A DNA stretch of 64,000 nt from Echinococcus granulosus. Taxonomy: Eukaryota; Platyhelminthes; Cestoda; Cyclophyllidea; Taeniidae. Numbering within the stretch: the stretch's first letter is position 1; every line of letters begins with the position of its first letter. Shown here piece after piece: positions 48,677 through 61,027 of the stretch. Both the position numbers and the translations under genes were made by a program. The stretch covers positions 319,813 through 383,812 of the forward strand of contig NW_020170439.1 in the NCBI RefSeq assembly GCF_000524195.1, read 5' to 3'. The notes beneath the pieces were generated by a model. The model had not been told where the DNA came from, ran no database searches, and worked only from the letters and a program-made list of their open reading frames with translations.

Positions 48677-51600
48677 TCAATCCAGCCTTCGCCGAATCTC
48701 ATGTTGGACGCAGTAAACGATAGCGTTGAGGAAGCGGATGAATCCCGTGTCCATCGGTTTGTCCAGACCTCGAAATAGGCGATTCTTCATCACCTGCACG
48801 AACTCCTTGTAGCTCAGCTGACCGTCATCTATAACGAAAAGGAAAGACTTACTCGTAGCATGTCCTACTTGGGACTTCGGGGAAGACTCAAAGCGCTACA
48901 TATTTTGATACGACACTGTCACCTGGAAGAATCGGGTTTACCTCCGTTCCCCCGTAACGGTGGCTTCTTGTCAAATCCAATGCGTAGCAGTAGAAAGTGC
49001 CGGCCAGAAATAGTACAAGAAATAATTTTAATCCGGTGATGTCTCAACGATGCCACATGACTAAAAAGGCCCCCTATCCTAGATAGTGAAGAACAGCGCG
49101 TCGCCGCTGAAGACCTGCCCAGGAGAACATTTGAATTTTGGGATAGGAATGGGAGAGGTTGGGAGGGGGAGGTAAGACACTGCTTAGCCTCATCCTCAGT
49201 CAACGAAATGGGAAGTGAATGATGAAGGCTTCGAAAGTAGCTCTATTATCGCACATAAAGATTCACGTAAAGATGAATTGGATAAAAACGTCACTCCTAT
49301 CAAATTTTTTGGCTAAACAAAGTGACGTCGCTCGCAGAGAAGGCAAGATAGACATGAATGGCTTCCAAAAAAATATTTTACTGGGATTCCAAGTGACGGA
49401 ATCGTGGAATTTCGAAACCCTTCCAAACAAACAAATCTCTAAAGTCAAGATGGTGTAGGAAGTTGTCTGAAGAATGTTGAAAGTAGAGAAAATTTACAGG
49501 TCAAGAAATCGAGTAGTGGTATCATATGTACAAATTCATCAAAACAAGGTCCCTTAACCAACAAAATTAGGATTACCAGTTTAATGACATGAAGTGATGC
49601 AACATTTGTTTTAATGCATTAGTCAATTGCGCGGGTTCCTTAATCTCCTCGGGCTGTAATTCCGCCTTGGTAGTATGGCCAAAGTGTCATGGCACTCATA
49701 GCTTCTTAATGCTTCTGTGAGTGAATGATAAAATCCCTTTCGCAGTGCTGTGGTTTATACTGACCTCAAGGAGAGGTAGGATTTGGGATTCTGTTGGCTT
49801 ATGAACAAACTCAGGATAGGCTAAATTGAATCGAGAAAACAGCACATTTTGGAATGGCCAGATTAGAAGGAATGGACCTTCCATTTTATTAACCAAGGTA
49901 ACTCAAGGAGTCCGATTCATTCGGGAAGGTGGCAAATCGTTTTCACGAGTAAGCAAATGAACCCCTTACAAGCATAGAGGGGGGCTTGACAGGTTCCGAA
50001 CATTAAAATCATCAAATCACAAAATGAGTTACCTTCGCATGAAAATGTAGGAGGCGCCTAGATTCGCCTACTGATAAAGCGATTGCTAAGCAGATTAATT
50101 GCTCCATCGTTCAAAGTGTGTAAAAATCCTTGAAATTGACCCCTGGCCTTCTTCGACAGGCATATCCACAGGCCCAACCACCTATTCTACAAAATGAATG
50201 TATTCACCGACTTACGAGTGATTAGGTCGTGCCAAATGCCCACCTTTCTCTTCAAAGAAAACAAATTCTAATTAAAAAGAAACAGAGTGAAGGAGGACAA
50301 CTCGAGTCCAAATCCGTGACATTGAAAATAAGACTATTTACTCGTCTAACAAAATAAAAGCACCTAATCAAGTTCCAGGCCTACCATTTTCGTCGAACAG
50401 TGTGAACACGACATCCACAAGATGGGGTGTCAACTCGACGTGAGCAACAACCTTCGAGACATGGAGGAAGGTGGCCGGATCGATGGCGGCACCAGCCAGG
50501 GTGTGAAAAGTGAGCGCTGTGTCCAACTCCGAGACGCAACGCAGAAGACAGGTGAAATCGAGGAATTCTTTAAATGTGATACCCTACAGAAAAAGAGGGA
50601 ACACGAAAGTCTCTCGACAGGGCAATAAAGAGGTCAAACAATTTGTTTATTTATTGTGCCTTCCGTTTATAACTTTATCTGTCAGTATTTGTGTATAACA
50701 ATCCGTAAAACTGCTCATTCATTCATGCAAAGACATTTTTTGACACTCCTATCCAATCACACGCCCGTTACACAATCACCCATTCAAAACTCTTCAAAAC
50801 ATCTATTCATGCATTCATTCATTCTTCAACCCATTTCCTATCATCTCTCCATTCAGTAAATCGTCCTTGCAATTATTCCTCACATATACATATTTATATC
50901 TATCTATTTATCCATACGATAAATAAAGCAACATTGCTGACCTCATCAATCCATCCAACCCGTATTCACCCATACATCTACCCATCCATTCATCTATACA
51001 TCACCTGTCAATTGCCTCAAAAGTGTGTAGCAAAACGTATGCACTAAATCCGTCATTTAATCATCCTCCTACCGTTCCCAAACCCACCCATCTCCACTGC
51101 TGATAGTTAATCCCAGCAGCTACCCCATTCATTCATTTATCCCACCGTCAGTTTTTTGATTCAATCCTCCATCAGCCCAAACATCCACTTTTTTTGCTAT
51201 TCACTCAATTGGTCACCTATCCAGTAGGAAAAAAACACCTAAGTCCACCTCTTCATTCATAACTCACGTGTCTTCATTTTATCTATTCATCCACTCGTTC
51301 GACAAGTCAACTGTCTATTTAAGCATTCCTTCCTTTAACCATCCGTCAATCTACTCATTTCTTCACCAAGTCGATCAACCATCCAAACACTCATCAACTC
51401 ATTATTTCATCTGCCTGTCCGCCTGTCTATCCATTCTACCCAACTGTTCGTCGAACCATCGCTCTATTCGGTTCTCATTCACCTGCCAGGTAATGCATAA
51501 ACCCACTAGCTTATCCACCCCTTCAGCATATCGTTCGCCCATCCAATAATCGCCCAGTCAGCATAAAAATAGAGGCTACTTCCTTGACAGTCAAGCATTC

Positions 51601-54600
51601 ATAATACACCGGTACCATAGTAACGAGATAATGGCTGTGGATAAAACCTCCGAAAGCTGATGGATAAAAGGTCTCTCATTAAAAGAATTGACCGCATAAG
51701 TGAAAGAAGAAGAGATACGATCACAGTAATATTAGCAGACGAAATTTTGTTTACGGAAAATACCGCCAAATGGTCCAGCAGATAACTCCCGACTGCGAAG
51801 ACAAGGGAAAAAAGACCTAGAGCGTTCATTCTACTCCAAGAATTAGAGGGAGATGCTCAGGATACGGGAAATAAATCTACTCAACCTATCAACCCTAAAA
51901 TTGACGGGTTGGTAATTTTAATTTGCTCCTCTTAAGAAGTTGAGAATCCCAGTGAAGGTAAACACATTAATTCAACGTGGCGGAAAAGGAGTGTCCGATC
52001 GCTTTACATAAATTAATCAGCTTTTGTCGTTGAATCTTAAAATCTGATGTCTTCCAAGAGATTAATGAAGGATGATAATTTTACCATCTTTTCTTGAGAT
52101 CAAGGACCATTCAAGCATTATCCAAAGTGGAAGGCATCTCTGATTGGCCGACCAGTAGATGGTTGCAAAGGGATCAAAGGAGAAGATACCAATTAAGAAA
52201 AAATGGAGAGTCATTCAGTGCCTCATGTAACAGCTGTGTAGACTCACCACAGAAGTTTCGATATCATCCTCTGGGAACTTCTTCTTCACTCGTCGCAACA
52301 TTAGTCGTCGCTTGTTCTCCGAGAACCCTGCATAAGTGAGCAAAGACTTGGCAAAAGCTTGCTCCGTAATTCGTCCCTCTTTGGGGGCGTAGCGTTCAAA
52401 CTGAACAAAATTGAGAGAAAAAAATAAGTACAGACAATTAGTTAATACATTTAAGCTGTGGAGGACATGGTATTGAGAGTGCTGCACAATCAATGTCAGA
52501 TAAAGGTCAGTGCACTTGGAGGCAATCAAGACGCCGAAAAATCAAAAACGTAAACAAAAACTACTGCAGAATCGTGCAAAAAGTACGTGGAAATATCCTT
52601 ATGAATGATAAAAGTAAATTTGCCAATGTCCTGCTTCAAAGTAAGCCCAATATTTTACTCTTGAAAGTTGAAAAACTAGAAGCCAAATCTGATTGTAAAG
52701 CATATTTTCAATCAGAAATTCAACAGAACACTTTGTACTAGCCCCTCTAATTCACTTAAGGGGTGAAAAAGCCTGTAATAGAGTTGATTGTTGTGGTTGG
52801 ATGAAAGTGACTATTGTGCTTCCCCCTCCGGATCAATACTTCAAGTGGTCCAAAAGTGGCCAATCAGAACACGACCTAGAGAGGTAATCTCCAATCCGAT
52901 TCCCGGGATGATAGAGCACACTGGGTAGAACAGGAAGAATTTTAACCCAAAATTATTGACGTTAGAGCATTAGAGGCGCAATTTCTAACCAGATTTCTAG
53001 CCTTTAGTGGTCGCTGGGTAAGCGCTCGATCACACTCTTTTGTTACCTTATGAGCACGAAACAATAATGTAATGCTCTCCACTGCACCGGGCGATTTAAT
53101 TCACTAACAAATGTTGAACTACTCCTACAGCGTATGTTTTCGTCTTAATCAAGACATTTTCACAGGCGACTTTGACTGGAACAGGCAATTATTAAGCACT
53201 CGACGACACACCCTGGACAAGGTGGCAAAATCAAGACACAAAAAGGTCACTGACCCTAGAGGCAGTTGAAAGTGGGGTGATCATGCGCTCGGCCGTGCAC
53301 GCACTTACCCGCGTATCTTGCTGTAGCCTCTTGAACTGGGGTCGAAAAGAAACAAATGAGTAAATTCGCTCCTTAATTTAGCGCCCCTCAAGGTCATTTT
53401 GAGGGAGGGTAGAGAAGTTAAATAACGACAACGAAACGTCTCAAGACAGAAAGCTTACTCCTGAAACATACTTTAATGGATAGACTGACCCTTTATTTCC
53501 CTAATTTATTGTCAACGATTGAAAAAGACTCGAATTATAAAAGAAGGACAAAAACCGATCCAAATTCTTCCAACAGTTTCTCAATAAACGCTCTCCAAAG
53601 TCGAACTGAGGGAAAAAGTGGGGGGAGAATAGAAGAAGGCGGGAGATTTTCTATCAACAAATTCTTGTAAATTGACAAAAAGAGAGACATGAAGGCAATC
53701 TGTCAGGTCATCAAACAGGTAGCCATATTACGTTGGAAGAACTCGCAGGGCAACTGTTCAAAAGTGCATATCGTAGAGGCTAGAAATACGTCAGGCTATA
53801 GATACGGTGGGATTTCTTGTATTCACCACACCATTTTCCGCGGACTCAGCTGAACCTGATTGGTATGGCCCGAACTTGTCTATTCTAGGCTCAGCTTCAA
53901 AACCGGAGGAGATTTGGAGAGAATGTGAGGTATACTGTAGTGGGACGTAGTGCAGAGAAAATGATTAATCCTCCTCAAAGCTGACTGCATAGCGGTCGTG
54001 GCTACGTGACGAGAACAACTCTTGGGCATTTTTGACGTGAGTGATTGAACAATTTGCCCAGAGTCGCACCAACTGGACAAGTTGTAGCAGAAAATAAGCA
54101 AACTGGTTACAAATGTCACATTCCAAAGGCAATCGACTCGGTCTTCTCTTCTTCGCATCGCCTAAAATAATTTTGCAGTCCACTTTAGTTTGTTTGCCGA
54201 CCGACTCAGTGGTTTGTGAAGAGAAACGCCCTTTTGTATTCTGACCTTCATTAAGTGGACAAATATAGCATCACGTATCTACAAACGATTCACTCACTGC
54301 ACAGCACATGGAAGACACATCGCTTCACCCTCAGAAGACTATGCTTGCCTGGGGGCATGACAAACGATAGACGCAATCCTTTACCACGAATTTGAGGAAG
54401 AAAGTTCAACCCCCTACGAGACAACCCAAGACCACATACACTTGCAAAATTTACCCTTGACAAAGAGGAAAGGAGAATGGGAAGGAGGTAGTGCCTCATC
54501 CGCATACTCCGCATTCCCCTCATGTCATTCCTCGATACTAAACACTCACAAGACCACATGGGAAATAGAATAGACGGGCGGTAAGTAAAAGAGAGACAGA

Positions 54601-57600
54601 AATGGAGAGGACAGTTTGAAACACAAAGGAAAGCATTGGTAGATTCGTTGAATAGAAGTTCCCTTTAGGAAGATTTCCGCTTTGATTACAAACAACGCAG
54701 CCGGATGACATATTTTTCATTAGACATATTAAATGTTCAGAGAGATCAGTTTCAAACTCTCACCAGAAAGTAAATTAATAATTGATAGCCTAGCTTTCCT
54801 TTTCGAGTTAATAAAATACCGAACTCACCTCTAGCTGAGTAATCTCCTCTTGAAGTCGAGACTGAAACTCCAAGAACTTGGAGATTTTCAACTTCTGCTT
54901 TCCATCTGATCCAAAGAAGTAGTCGTGTAGAGCACTTTGGCTCACCGATTTCAAGGTGCTGCCTGTTGTAGAGTGATCTCGATGTCGACGACCCATAGCC
55001 GTGGTGTCGAGAATGACTCCACGAACCTGGTAAATCAAAAGAATAGACACATAAATAGGCAAAATTTTCCATTTATCCGTAGGCCAGATCTAAAAAGTGA
55101 ATGTATGCAAACGAGAAAACCCGTCACTTTTTAGGACTTTGACCCCAGTTTTGTTTCATGTCAGGAGTGAGGGAGAGAAATGAATCGATTTAGGCCATTC
55201 TCCTTCCCAGTCTCCATGTGATGCTCTCCCGACCAGCCTCTGTTGTCGCCAGACGCAACGTGAAGTTTCTCGCTCTCAAGACGACTGAGTATGAATTGCT
55301 GATAAAGGTATTTTATTGGGAAAAAACAAGAGAACTTGGGCCCTTTGATGATGCCCATCCTTTCCTTCAACCTTCCACCCATTTTCACTGGAGAGGGTAA
55401 TGATATGACTGAGCCTATCCAATGGCCGATTGTACCTGGCAAATTAGCTGCTCAAACAAAGCATGAACAACGAGATCAACGTTCTGATCTAATCTGGATA
55501 ACTAAGTGGCAGGAGCACAGATTTACCGAATTACCGAATAAAGTTTCGCCCCCCACAGCCCTTAGAATGGTTTGTGAGTGGCTGCATTTTCGTAGTGGAT
55601 ACAAAGCACTGTAGACGGGAATTCCGTCGGCATACTTGCCCAGTATGCCGCGGCTGTCCAGCCGGCAGCACTTACGACCACGAGGAATGCGGAAAAAAAT
55701 CATAATTGCGAGTGCCCACCCTACCAAAGTCTTGAGGGTATTCAGGCAACCGCCTAAGCAACTACCAGATGAGGAACAGGGCAAATAAGGCTGCTTTTCA
55801 CAGTAAATACCGACAGATAAGGAAACACCAACCTATTATTTTATAACAGTATTCAAGAAAAGGTATTAAAGTAGCCGTATAAGTCCGAGTAACTCTTTGT
55901 AAGTCCTAGCCAACTCCATTTCTTTCTCAATCTCAACTGTCTACACTTTGCATACGACCATATGATCGTCTAGTGTCCAAAAAGGTGATGAACCTATCAA
56001 GGAACCCTGTCAAGGGACACGGAGGATGAGGCCGAGGGTAAGTTGAAGCAGTACCCCTTCCCACCTTAAGGTGCATATCTTCTCACGGGTCAGTTTTGTG
56101 GGATTAACAATGTGGCTTTTCCCCGTCTTTTGAAAAAAACATCTCCTGCCAACTCCTTAACTAATTTTGACTGTTTTCGATGAAGTTTTTTTCTTGCACA
56201 GGTTCCGTTGTATCGTATCGTATCCTACCGTAACGAGTAGCCAGGTCTTGGCTGTAATTGCTCCTTGACCATCCGTAAGTGAAGAATTCCCAGTGAACGG
56301 TTGCATCTGCAGGGAACCAAACGCCAAGCAAACATATTTCTTCAGGGAATGCAGTGACGCCTATTGTCACCTGTCAATGCAAGCAGAACCATTTGTTTAA
56401 CTTCCAAGACTGTTTCACCATTTACGTTAAACATTCCTGAGAGCCATCGACAAGGTGATCTCGGTGGTTCCCTATTCACTGTCAAGGGTAAAGGATCATT
56501 TTAAACTTCACGCCTTTTTAAGAGATTCGCCAAGAGAATGAGTTTTAGATCACCTCAAATTGACGAGTGTGACAGAAAAATAATTTCAGAATTGAATTAA
56601 CCAGACAAGGGTGAATCACACATCACCTTACCACATCAAATTCACTGGCCTCCAATTCACCATCTCCATTGATATCAAACATGCGGAAGGCAATTTCAAA
56701 TTGTCGTTGAGGTGCTGAAAAATGAAACGGACATGCGCAGTCATTTTTGAAAGAAATAGAGTGCCAGACAGATGAACAGATAAATGAACATACAGATAAA
56801 CGGACAGAGAGATGGAAACTACATACTGGATATCACGGTTAGGAGAAAAACAAAGTCGGTGAACGAAATCAGAGCGTTATTGCCAAAGCAATAGAAGATT
56901 GAGTCTTTCGGAATGTTCAGATTCAACTGGTCCTTCTATAAGGGAAAAAAGAAGGTATCCATTGGCGTTAAATTCTTGTGGTTTTTGGACAAAAAAAGCC
57001 GACAAAAAAGGGCTGTAAGTAAAATAGTTTTCAAGTCAAACTGGGATCATATCGTGGCGGTACTATGCGAAATAGTGGCCTGTTGTCGTTGCTAATGCTC
57101 GGTGCACACGCTCGGGTCACATGCATAACAGTGTCAATGTCAAAGAGTGTTTATGAATGATATTTCGTGTGACCAAAATTGCAAAACCTGCAAACATCCA
57201 CCCAAATTTAGAGAAGCTTCAAGCCGATGTGAGATATTCACCACAGTGACGATTCCGGTTGTCATGGTTCCCAGCCCACAGTTACAGCTGCCGCTTCAAC
57301 GTGTAAAATGCATACCTCATCGATGTATAATCTGGCGTAAAATCGTACAAGATACGAAGCAATTTATTGAAGCGGTGGATATTTTCAATTCCGAAAAGTC
57401 AGTGGGTACTAGTGGATACCAAGCCATCCCTCCGCATTCGATCAGCAGAAATGCAGCATTGAAGCAGAGACTGCTCTAGGTCGGTTAATCTACATTGAAA
57501 AACTTTTATCAAGGCCATCCAGATATGGACTAAACACTGAGTCGAGCTTGCAAGCATGGCAGGGGACACAACATCCACTCCTTTTAACGAGGTCTTTTCT

Positions 57601-60600
57601 TTTATGAGCTCTAAAATAGCGAGCCGATCACAAAATTCCCGTTAAACTGGGGTAGGAGTTGAGTTTGTTCACTATGAAGAAGCGGAACACCCAAAAATGA
57701 TTTGGGGTGTTTTTATTAAGGAATTACCCTACAAAAACACCACATTTGTGGGTCGTTTGCCGATTTATGAGGGGCAACCGATATATCAGAAGATGGCATA
57801 CAATGTGTCAAAGACTGTCAAGCTGCTCATTGCTTCGATTCATAGTTCATTTTAAGGTGTTTGTTACTTAGCAGATCAACCGATTTGTAATGGGGATTTG
57901 TTTAATCCGGCCTTAATTAAGCGCAATGACATGGCATTGGTTGCCTTCAAATGAATCTTGTATCCTCCATCTACCCACCACTTCTAGGACTGCGCTTGCT
58001 TTATATCTAGTGCACTACAGAAGCCACCGTTCGCTATGAATTCTTCACTCACGGAAGCTCAAGAAGCGATTACAACTAGGATCTGCCGACTCAACACGGT
58101 GAGATACGATACAGCCTAACCTGTGCAAGAAAAACTTCTTTTTTTGGAAATAGGCAGAACTAGCTAATGGGTTGGAAGGAAATGCTTTCTTCACAAACCA
58201 GGTAGAGGTCTCATCCCTAACCCAAAACTGAACCATCAGAAGATCTGCACTTTAGGGTGGGAAGAGGTGCCCTTTCAACCTCACCCTCATTCCCACCTTT
58301 GTCCTTGGTGTCCGCTGACGAGTTTCTTGAAGTGATCATTACCTTTTCTTGACAGTGGATAATTATATGGTAGAAACGGAGGTAGTCGGAGCTAACTGTT
58401 TGTTTTGTCTAGCCTCTATCCCACAGTGAGAAAATTTTCAACCGATGTACGCAAAGGCGTTTCCTGCAGTTTACCCTTCCACAGATCCTCTGTCTAACAT
58501 CAGGGTATCGTTGATATTTATTCTGACAGTCAGTCTATTAGGGGTGTGGCTCCTGGAAAAATGGTTTTATCTACTTCTAATGTAATTGCTTCCAAATAGT
58601 CAGTAATCTTCTCGGTAGGATTAAAAGAAACCTTCTAAATAGGTGTAATTCTGGTAATCACCCAAACTCTACGTTAATCCGGGTATTGGAGCTGCCCAAA
58701 TTCAGTTATTTCCCAACTAACCTAGCATATCAAAAATTAAAAAACCGTTTCTATTGTGAAGAAAAGTATTACAATTGTTAAAGACGTCCTCATCTTTTAC
58801 CACAAATGAATTGAGTACATCCCACCTGGAATCCATAATTTTAAATTCATAGCGCGATCGTATTGCATCTGCTAGTAAGATACGACATTTTTCTATGTCT
58901 TAACAACAAAGAAAGGAAGATAAAGTGGCTGACTTTAGGGCAATTTAGCCTTCTCTAAACAATTAGGGAATCTCCACATATTGCACACAGCTTTAGAATA
59001 GAAGACTACCTTCAGTCATTTACCGTTCGCCAGTTGAGAAGTACTTCGACATTCCGCGCATGTTTTAATTGCTTAGCTATAAGCTAGTCAGCTAGGCACT
59101 GCGCCTTTGATGCTTCGGGTTGTGTCCGCGATCGCAGATAGTTTGCCCCCAGTAAACGATCTTTGGACATTCCAACATCTGACTGCACAGGAGTTTTCAA
59201 CATTCCGAGATTTTACCACAACTGGTCGATGAAATAGAGCGACTAATGTACCTAGTACCCCAGCCATCCTAAAGGTGTGTTTCATCACGTCTAGAGGGAT
59301 GAACACAGAGTCCTAAATCTAGTGACTTCGACAACACCGACTCTTAACACAGCAAAACTTTGAAGAACTGGCCACTTTAAGGTAATAGTTCGAAAAACAG
59401 TCTCAGTTAGCCGCAATTAATAGTGACAATTCTATCACAAAGTAAGGCGGACCCGGCTTAACTGCTTTGTGTTAAACATCGTAGTTAAGCCGTTTAAGAC
59501 CAAATTGAAACAAAACACGTAAATCACCCAGGTAGGAGGTCAAATCGTAATAAAACACACCGGTCAAGCAGCCCGGAAGCCAAAATTGACCTTCACTACC
59601 AAGCACATCGGTTGGTCTCACCTTGGGATCGAATTTGATAAAAGCATCGAGATCCAACCCATCAGGCTGTTTCAGACCGGGTGTGATGGCGCGAAGGAAG
59701 TCGTCTGGAGTCATAAAGACCTCTGAAGTGCCGTCCTCGTCTACACGCTTCAGCGTGGCGAAGTAGCGGAATATCTTGTCTGGGGTCGAATAGGCTCGAA
59801 TGCGATCCTCATAAGCGATGAACTGCGAGCAATAGGCGGTGAAAGATTTTGGCAGTAAGGGTTCAGGCTGGTACTCGATGAAACCTACTCCGTAGGTTGA
59901 ATTTACGATTAGTAAAAATGTTGCTTTTGATGACTTTTCAGAATTCACAAGTGAATCCAATTCAATCTAGTACAGTTTACCATTCTTGTGAAAGACTGCT
60001 AAACTCGAGATTCGTGAATGTTGCCATTAGTAGAATAGTTTATTTTTCCGTAGCGTAGAACCGTCAAGTGCCAAATAAACACAGATATGGACAAATAAAG
60101 ATTCTGAAGGTCTCATGTTCATCAGGATTAAAACATCATTATTTCGAATTTACTAACTCCTAAGCTGAAAATTTCGTACACAAAACGAGTTATACATACT
60201 GCCTAAAGGTGGTTTATTTCAGTAAATCAAACGCATTCAGCAATTACGTAGACAAAAATTAACGATCATACTGTTTAAGAGGAGAAAATTCGACACCTGG
60301 GGCGAAAAAATACAGAAACACCAAACCCCGCAACTCGTAGAAAACAAGTTAGGTACATAGATGATGAGTCTTGACATATACACTCATTTCAAGCCGAACC
60401 AATCGCCAAAACAAGGGGCGCCAAATGCGAGAAAAAAGAAAATAACAATGCCATACAGTGTACTTGACCATTTTTATAAAAGGCGTGAACTACATAAGCG
60501 TTCGAGAAATGGGCTAAACAAACTGACCCATCAAAAACTAAAGATATGGGAAAATAGGGAGGATCAGATCAAGTTTTACACACCTTTCGTGTACGAAAAG

Positions 60601-61027
60601 TGTTCTTCACTTTTGGCTTTTCTCCAGTTTCCTCCTCGATATCTTCAATTTCCTTCTTTGAGTGATATTCCGTTTGACAGTCAACCTTGGTCGGCTTGAG
60701 ATTCCCCTTTTCCTTCTGACTCCATTGATCTACTTTCGTGTCTAGCCAATCTACACTGAATTTCGTTATTTTGCCATTTACTGAATCCATAACATACCCG
60801 CCAAAGTAAGTAAAGTAAATCCCGCCAACAGCGAATAAGCCTAAGAAGAAGCGTCCTTTGCCGATTGTCCTCGGGTAGGCACTTGAAAAATGGGTATACC
60901 GATTCCGATATGTTTGATTGTATCGCACAGATATTTGTGAAGTTACCGCTGCGGGATATAAAACAGATTGAGGTGGGGAAAATTTCGACGGGCATCCAAT
61001 TATGAAGGCGCGCAACCCTGTTATCAT
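48677..61027 (-). CDS. MICU1: Mitochondrial calcium uptake protein 1 (MICU1 type), 512 aa, eight exons
   Basis: A gatekeeper of the mitochondrial calcium uniporter in the intermembrane space. Exons: 61027-60584 (ATG), 59822-59622, 56935-56827, 56714-56632, 55026-54829, 52400-52248, 50583-50385 and 48828-48677 (TGA). All phases agree; 1539 bases. The N-terminus looks like a mitochondrial presequence ([15 protein letters not shown], few acidic residues) and is followed by a hydrophobic segment ([20 protein letters not shown]). Next come a charged linker and a basic patch, [12 protein letters not shown], where MICU1 has its polybasic region. The core includes [36 protein letters not shown] and [14 protein letters not shown]. 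Both calcium loops are canonical, [12 protein letters not shown] and [12 protein letters not shown]. The C-terminal helix keeps a Cys (VYCVQHE) where human MICU1 has the Cys that pairs with MICU2. MICU2/3 are less likely given the polybasic region. Human MICU1 is about 476 aa, so the N-terminal linker is slightly longer here. Confidence 0.95.
50690..51560. repeat. Degenerate CATC/CATT-type simple-sequence array
   Basis: Several hundred bases dominated by variants of cattcatt, catccatc, ctatccat and attcatcc on the plus strand, lying in the intron between the 52400 and 50583 exons of the MICU1-type gene. The units are imperfect, so this is an old tetranucleotide microsatellite or minisatellite. 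It creates artificial open frames rich in Ser, His, Ile and Pro. Confidence 0.75.

Noticed and set aside
51268..51549. Ser/His/Ile/Pro-rich open frame of 93 codons
   Set aside because: It is a by-product of the degenerate CATC/CATT repeat array in a MICU1-type intron.
59823..59960. Longer version of MICU1-type exon 2 starting near 59960
   Set aside because: The frame is open upstream, but splicing at CAG just before [12 protein letters not shown] gives the correct phase and matches the MICU1 core directly. The extra residues have no counterpart.
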